The notes under the pieces: model-generated
Database searches by the model: none
Told to the model about the DNA's origin: nothing
The model's input: only the letters and a program-made list of their open reading frames with translations
Translations under genes and position numbers: made by a program
Part shown: in pieces, positions 59,673 to 64,000 of the stretch
Layout of the letters: every line of letters begins with the position of its first letter
Position numbering within the stretch: the stretch's first letter is position 1
NCBI RefSeq assembly: GCF_000714435.1
Contig: NZ_JJMW01000019.1
Location: 1-64,000 of the forward strand
DNA length: 64,000 nucleotides
Reading direction: 5' to 3'
Origin: Exiguobacterium alkaliphilum 12/1
GTDB lineage: Bacteria > Bacillota > Bacilli > Exiguobacteriales > Exiguobacteriaceae

Positions 59673-60625
59673 TGGATAAGCGATACATCCCGAAAGTCGG
59701 TCTTCGGACGTTGAAGACCGGCATCGCCGTCGCCATCACCATCGCGTTATCGTGGTACGTGTTCGGCATTTATTCCGGTATGGGCGCCATCGCCGCGGTC
59801 GTCGCGATGCAGCCGACCGTCAAACGTTCGTCAAAAATCGTCTTCAGTCGAATCTTCGGGACGATGGTCGGACTGATGTGTGGCCTTCTCATCGTCTATG
59901 CGTTCGGTGTCAACCCGATCTCAATCGGACTCGCCGTCATCGTCGCCTTGACGCTGAACACGACGTTCGATAAGACGCATATGTCGACGTACGCCGCGTT
60001 CGCCATCGTCCTCATGCTCGAGAATCCGACGACCGACTTCTTCCACTACGCGTGGACCCGGTCGTTGTTGACCGCGGTCGGTGTCTTCGTCTCGCTCGGT
60101 GTGAACTATGCGTTCATGCCGCCGCGTTACGAGGAGCGACTCCTCGGCGAGATTCGGAAGACGTCGTCTTATATGTTCCATCATTGGCGTGAACTCGTCG
60201 GTTCGCCGGCCGAACTGCTCGAGACGAGGGCCCGCATCCTCGGTCATCAAGAACTGCACATGATGCTACAAGAGGACATGAAAGTCACGAACGTGAAGTT
60301 GAAGCATTTGACGATTAAACAATATCGGTTGTTGATTCACCTTGAGGACAAGCTCGTCCTCTTGCTCGAGAGTTTAGCGGAACATCGCGAGGCGCTCTTA
60401 TTGATGGATGAGGAGGATCGAAAGACGTTCGAGGCCGAGTTTTTATATTTGCTCGCCCATCACCATGACATCCTCTATACGTGTGATAAGCCGTACTCGC
60501 TGTTCACGTTGCCCCATGAAGACTTATCCGTCTCAGAAATCTTGCACGGGCACTTGCTTGACTACCATGAACAGCTTGAGTTGTTCAAACATGACCCGAA
60601 ACAAACACAGGCTCCGTCGCGATGA
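59669..60625 (+). CDS. Aromatic acid exporter (ArAE/FUSC-like) family protein
   Basis: A 318-aa protein with an N-terminal block of about six helices (TGIAVAITIALSWYVFGI, GAIAAVVAMQPTVKRSS, RIFGTMVGLMCGLLIVYAFG) and a cytoplasmic helical C-terminus, as in Bacillus ArAE proteins. QPTVKRS is the conserved family loop. Its substrate is unknown. ATG 59669 (or 59672) overlaps the upstream stop, so the pair forms an operon inserted after pyrE, where B. subtilis has unrelated genes. Confidence 0.8.
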   Translation: MMDKRYIPKVGLRTLKTGIAVAITIALSWYVFGIYSGMGAIAAVVAMQPTVKRSSKIVFSRIFGTMVGLMCGLLIVYAFGVNPISIGLAVIVALTLNTTFDKTHMSTYAAFAIVLMLENPTTDFFHYAWTRSLLTAVGVFVSLGVNYAFMPPRYEERLLGEIRKTSSYMFHHWRELVGSPAELLETRARILGHQELHMMLQEDMKVTNVKLKHLTIKQYRLLIHLEDKLVLLLESLAEHREALLLMDEEDRKTFEAEFLYLLAHHHDILYTCDKPYSLFTLPHEDLSVSEILHGHLLDYHEQLELFKHDPKQTQAPSR

Positions 60626-60638
60626 CGGAGCCTGTGTT
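60604..60638 (+). terminator. Hairpin containing the stop codon of the exporter gene
   Basis: A perfect 15-bp stem, AACACAGGCTCCGTC (60604-60618) with 60624-60638, has a 5-nt loop. The TGA stop is at the top of the stem. The T tail is weak. Confidence 0.65.
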
Positions 60639-60669
60639 CATGATTCATAAAAATGCTCGTCCGCTCGGC

Positions 60670-60770
60670 GCCTACGCTTTCCTCAGGCAATCCCGGAGCC
60701 GCATCGCGACGTGAAGTCGCTGCTGGGTCTCCGTCGCATCGCCCCAGCAACGGAGGGTGCCAGCGAAGGC
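60670..60770 (+). repeat. Structured intergenic element, copy B
   Basis: GCCTACGCT (60670-60678) pairs with AGCGAAGGC (60762-60770), one mismatch. CCTC pairs with GAGG, CGGAG (60694-60698) with CTCCG (60729-60733), and CGAC with GTCG at the tip. The core GGAGCCGCATCG ... GCTGCTGGGTCTCC is shared with the element at 17302-17406. It lies between convergent genes and encodes no protein. Confidence 0.6.
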
Positions 60771-60793
60771 AATACTAAGAATCTACACAAACA

Positions 60794-60814
60794 AGACCAC
60801 GTCATGCGACGTGG
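60794..60814 (-). terminator. Terminator of rqcH
   Basis: A 7-bp stem, CCACGTC with GACGTGG, has an ATGC loop; on the minus strand TCTTGTTTG follows. Confidence 0.6.
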
Positions 60815-60821
60815 CCGATGC

Positions 60822-62510
60822 TCATTGCTGGAGTGATTTGACGAGCCGCTCATCCGGCGTGACGTACACCGTCTGCTGATCCGTGTAGATGACGAACCCG
60901 GGCTTCGCGCCGCTCGGTTTTTTCACGTGGCGCGCTTTCGTGTAGTCGACCGGAACCCCGCTCGAGGCACGCGCCTTCGAGAAGTAGGCGGCGACCGTCG
61001 CCGCCTCGAGGAGTGTCGTCTCGTCCGGTTCAACCGAACGGATGATGACGTGGGAGCCTGGAATGTCTTTCACGTGAAGCCAAATCTCGTCACGTCGTGC
61101 GAATTTGAACGTCAAATGGTCGTTTTGCGTGTTGTTCTTCCCGACATAAAACTCCGTGCCGGTCGACGAGACGTACCCTTCGAGGGCAATCTTTTTCGTC
61201 TGTTTCTTCTTTTGCGCCTTTTGACGGATATACCCGCCTTCAGCGAGTTCTTCTCGAATCTCGATAATGTCAGACGGCGCGGCGACATCGAGTTGCGCGA
61301 TCAACGTCTCCAAATAGACGATCTCAGCTTCGTTCAACTCGATTTGCTTTTGCACCTCGACTTTTGCGACTTTCAATTTGTTGTATTTCTTATAATAGCG
61401 TTGCGCGTTCTCGTTCGGTGTCTTGAGCGGGTCGAGTGGGATGTCGATCATGGCACCGTCCTCGTCATAATAATCGACGACGTGAGCGACGGTCATCCCT
61501 TTCTCGAGTTGGAATAAGTAGGTCGTCAACAGCTCGCCATACTTTTGGAGCTCATCGGACCGTTCCGTCGCCTTCAAATCATCGAGCAGACGTTTTCGTT
61601 TCAACTGATTTTTCTCGAGCTCGGATTTGAGCAACCGTTCGACATCGTGCGCCTGCTGTTTGACGCGGTCGCGGTTCGCTTTCTCATAGAAGAAGCGGTC
61701 GAGCACGTCTTTACTCGAGTCATACGTCTCTTCTGACATGACGTCACCGAACGTCAAGCGGACGGGAGCGAACCGTTCTTTTCCGGAGGCGAGCTGTTGG
61801 AAGACGTATTCGCCTTCAAGGTCAGCAATGACACTGTCAAACGCCGCCTCGAGACTCGCGCGGTTAGGCGTTTTGGCCCGATAGACGATTTCTTGTGCGA
61901 TTTGTGGGCTCATCCCGGCGAAACTTGAGACGAGCTGTTTATCGAGCTTGCCTGCATTCCAGTCGATGCGTTTTAATCCTTCCACTCGTTCTGTCAGCGG
62001 GTCGCATTTGTCTTGAGCGGGTGGCAACAAGTACTCGCTACCCGGCATGATTGTCCGGTACGTGTTTTGGGACGGTGGTAAATGTTTGATGGCGTCTAAA
62101 ATTTTGCCGTCCTCGTTCGTCAAGACGACGTTCGAGTGACGCCCCATCAATTCGATATACACCCGTTTGTTCTCCTCGTCACCGAGCTCGTTTCGCGAAC
62201 GGACCGAAATGACGATGATACGGTCACGGCCGACTTGTTCGACAGCCGTGATAAATCCACCTTCGATATGTTTTCGTAAAATCATGCAAAACATCGGAGG
62301 TTCTTGCGGATTTTTAATTGCGGTATCAGTCAATTGAAGTCGGGCGTACATCGCGTTCGCTGACACGAGCAATTGTACGTTCTGTCGATTCGATCTCACT
62401 TGCATCATCAAGTCGAGCGCATACGGCTGGTGGACGCGGTTGATTCGTCCACCGACGAGCGCCTGAAGTTCCGTCACGACTCGGTATGTCATTAATCCAT
62501 CATATGCCAC
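60822..62510 (-). CDS. rqcH: Ribosome quality control protein RqcH (NEMF/Rqc2 homologue)
   Basis: A 562-aa protein that binds split 50S subunits and adds C-terminal alanine tails to stalled chains. NFACT-N domain with YDGLMTYRVVTEL, PPMFCMILRKHIEGGFI and the essential DR motif in EQVGRDRIIV (residues 96-97); central coiled coils (KSELEKNQLKRKRLLDDLK); NFACT-R domain ending in PGSHVIIRSVEPDETTL. I prefer GTG 62510, nine nt from AAAGGTG and aligned with the B. subtilis start; ATG 62519 and GTG 62522 are nearly on the ribosome binding site. Confidence 0.93.
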   Translation of the reverse strand: MAYDGLMTYRVVTELQALVGGRINRVHQPYALDLMMQVRSNRQNVQLLVSANAMYARLQLTDTAIKNPQEPPMFCMILRKHIEGGFITAVEQVGRDRIIVISVRSRNELGDEENKRVYIELMGRHSNVVLTNEDGKILDAIKHLPPSQNTYRTIMPGSEYLLPPAQDKCDPLTERVEGLKRIDWNAGKLDKQLVSSFAGMSPQIAQEIVYRAKTPNRASLEAAFDSVIADLEGEYVFQQLASGKERFAPVRLTFGDVMSEETYDSSKDVLDRFFYEKANRDRVKQQAHDVERLLKSELEKNQLKRKRLLDDLKATERSDELQKYGELLTTYLFQLEKGMTVAHVVDYYDEDGAMIDIPLDPLKTPNENAQRYYKKYNKLKVAKVEVQKQIELNEAEIVYLETLIAQLDVAAPSDIIEIREELAEGGYIRQKAQKKKQTKKIALEGYVSSTGTEFYVGKNNTQNDHLTFKFARRDEIWLHVKDIPGSHVIIRSVEPDETTLLEAATVAAYFSKARASSGVPVDYTKARHVKKPSGAKPGFVIYTDQQTVYVTPDERLVKSLQQ

Positions 62511-62600
62511 TAGTCTCATCACCTTTGTTCTTTTTCTGTCTCTACGTTATCAGATTAACGGAAAATATGGTACGATGAAGTAGGAAATCCGAACTTCTTC

Positions 62601-62630
62601 TTGCCGTAACAATCGGTGGACTGCTATTAT
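62601..62630 (+). promoter_or_regulatory. Candidate promoter of gmk-rpoZ
   Basis: TTGCCG (62601-62606), an 18-bp spacer and TATTAT (62625-62630), 36 nt before the gmk start. Confidence 0.5.
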
Positions 62631-62648
62631 TATGAAATGTGATGTTAG

Positions 62649-63289
<641 letters not shown>

Positions 63290-63290
<1 letters not shown>

Positions 63291-63499
63291 TGTTATACCC
63301 TTCGATTGATGCCTTACAACGTACAATCCCGTCGAAGTACACGATCGTGACGGTCGCTGCTAAACGGGCCCGTCAAATTCAGGACGGAAAAGCTCCGAAA
63401 GTTGCCGCGCCAAAATCGTATAAGCCGGTCGGACAAGCGCTAGAAGAACTGTATTCGGGTGACACGACAATCATCGCGAACGAAAAGAACAACGGATGA
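63290..63499 (+). CDS. rpoZ: RNA polymerase omega subunit
   Basis: A 69-aa protein with [32 protein letters not shown], the omega signature binding the beta' subunit. It begins in the gmk stop codon (TAATG, one-base overlap), the conserved gmk-rpoZ pairing. The C-terminus [16 protein letters not shown] agrees with Bacillales omega. Confidence 0.95.
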
Positions 63500-63504
63500 A
63501 GTGT

Positions 63505-63530
63505 GACCCAAGTCGTTTGCGACTTGGGTC
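63505..63530. repeat. Hairpin between rpoZ and coaBC
   Basis: A perfect 11-bp stem, GACCCAAGTCG with CGACTTGGGTC, has a TTTG loop and no T tail. It resembles the phr/ctaA hairpin (GGACC..GTCGC / GCGACTTGGTCC) and may be an RNA-stabilising or REP-like element rather than a terminator. Confidence 0.5.
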
Positions 63531-63558
63531 TCATTGTCTATAAAGGGGAGAATGGTGA

Positions 63559-64000
63559 ATGGTGAACGATCGGAACATCTTGCTTTGTGTGAGCGGTGGG
63601 ATCGCTGCTTACAAGGCGTGTGCACTCACGTCGAAACTCGTACAAGCGGGCGCGAACGTGCGCGTCGCCATGACCGCATCTGCCGAGCAGTTCGTCGGTC
63701 AAGCGACGTTCCAAGCGCTCAGCCGGAATCCGGTCTATACGGATGTGTTCGAAGAACATGACCCGACAAAAATCGCGCACATCGACGTCCCGGATACGAG
63801 TGACTTGATCGTCGTCGCACCAGCGACGGCGAACATGATTGCAAAGCTCGCGAACGGGTTAGCGGACGATTTTATCACGACTTCGATTTTAGCGGCGACG
63901 TGTCCGGTCATCATCTCGCCGGCGATGAACGTCAACATGCTCGACCATCCGGCGACGCGCCGTAACATCGAGACGCTCAAATCATACGGGTATCAAATCA
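63559..64000 (+). CDS. coaBC: CoaBC (phosphopantothenoylcysteine decarboxylase/synthetase), 5' part
   Basis: The first 147 codons of the bifunctional Dfp/CoaBC protein; the window ends inside the gene. The flavoprotein CoaC domain is clear: ILLCVSGGIAAYKAC at the N-terminus, HIDVPDTSDLIVVAPATANM with the active-site His region, ANGLADDF, and SPAMNVNML (PXMNXXMW-type loop). Start is ATG 63559, eight nt after AAAGGGGAG; GTG 63562 is adjacent. The synthetase half is expected beyond 64000. With coaD and panE, three CoA-pathway genes lie in this window. Confidence 0.93.
   Translation, partial: MVNDRNILLCVSGGIAAYKACALTSKLVQAGANVRVAMTASAEQFVGQATFQALSRNPVYTDVFEEHDPTKIAHIDVPDTSDLIVVAPATANMIAKLANGLADDFITTSILAATCPVIISPAMNVNMLDHPATRRNIETLKSYGYQI

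Overview
The window is a chromosomal segment of a low-copy-repeat, gene-dense Firmicute. Gene order follows the Bacillus subtilis ylaN-ftsW-pycA-cta-ylb-mra/mur/fts-ylm-divIVA-ileS-pyr-gmk arc almost step by step. The sporulation genes normally embedded there (spoVD, spoVE, spoIIGA, sigE, sigG) are absent. Together with roughly 50% GC, this points to a non-sporulating Bacillales member. An Exiguobacterium-like organism is the best guess, inferred from gene content and order only. No tRNA, rRNA, insertion sequence, prophage or CRISPR array was seen.

Layout. 1-2.0 kb: an MFS exporter and a small conserved protein, both on the minus strand. 2.1-7.2 kb: ylaN, ftsW and pyruvate carboxylase. 7.2-8.6 kb: a DNA photolyase inserted before the cytochrome oxidase genes. 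8.7-17.2 kb: heme A synthesis (ctaA, divergent ctaB), caa3-type cytochrome oxidase (ctaCDEF) and assembly factors (ctaG, a CtaM-like protein, Sco), ending in a small Asp23-like ORF. 17.2-19.5 kb: a lineage-specific block with a structured repeat, a cysteine hydrolase, a YugN-like protein and an ATP-grasp protein. 19.6-27.3 kb: ylbF, ylbG, rsmD, coaD, ylbL, tmcAL, ylbN, rpmF, panE, a small membrane protein and bshC. 27.4-39.2 kb: the division and cell wall cluster (rsmH, ftsL, pbpB, murF, mraY, murD, murG, divIB, ftsA, ftsZ), which lacks mraZ, murE and murB and carries murF instead. 39.2-47.2 kb: ylmD, ylmE, sepF, ylmG, ylmH, divIVA, a T-box-controlled ileS, lspA and rluD. 47.2-58.8 kb: the complete UMP biosynthesis operon pyrR-P-B-C-AA-AB-K-D-F-E with three PyrR-binding RNA hairpins. 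58.8-64 kb: a DUF4097-like anchored protein, an aromatic acid exporter-like protein, rqcH (minus), gmk, rpoZ and the start of coaBC, which is cut by the window end.

Functionally the window joins septum assembly (FtsW, FtsL, PBP2B, DivIB, FtsA, FtsZ, SepF, DivIVA), peptidoglycan precursor synthesis, aerobic respiration, de novo pyrimidine synthesis and translation quality control (RqcH, YlmH). The most interesting non-coding signals are: a PyrR-binding hairpin whose base pairs with the ribosome binding site of pyrP and has no terminator; two copies of a structured roughly 100-nt intergenic element (17.3 and 60.7 kb); a recurring hairpin family; a TGTGA-N6-TCACA palindrome between ctaA and ctaB; and an ileS promoter placed inside divIVA.
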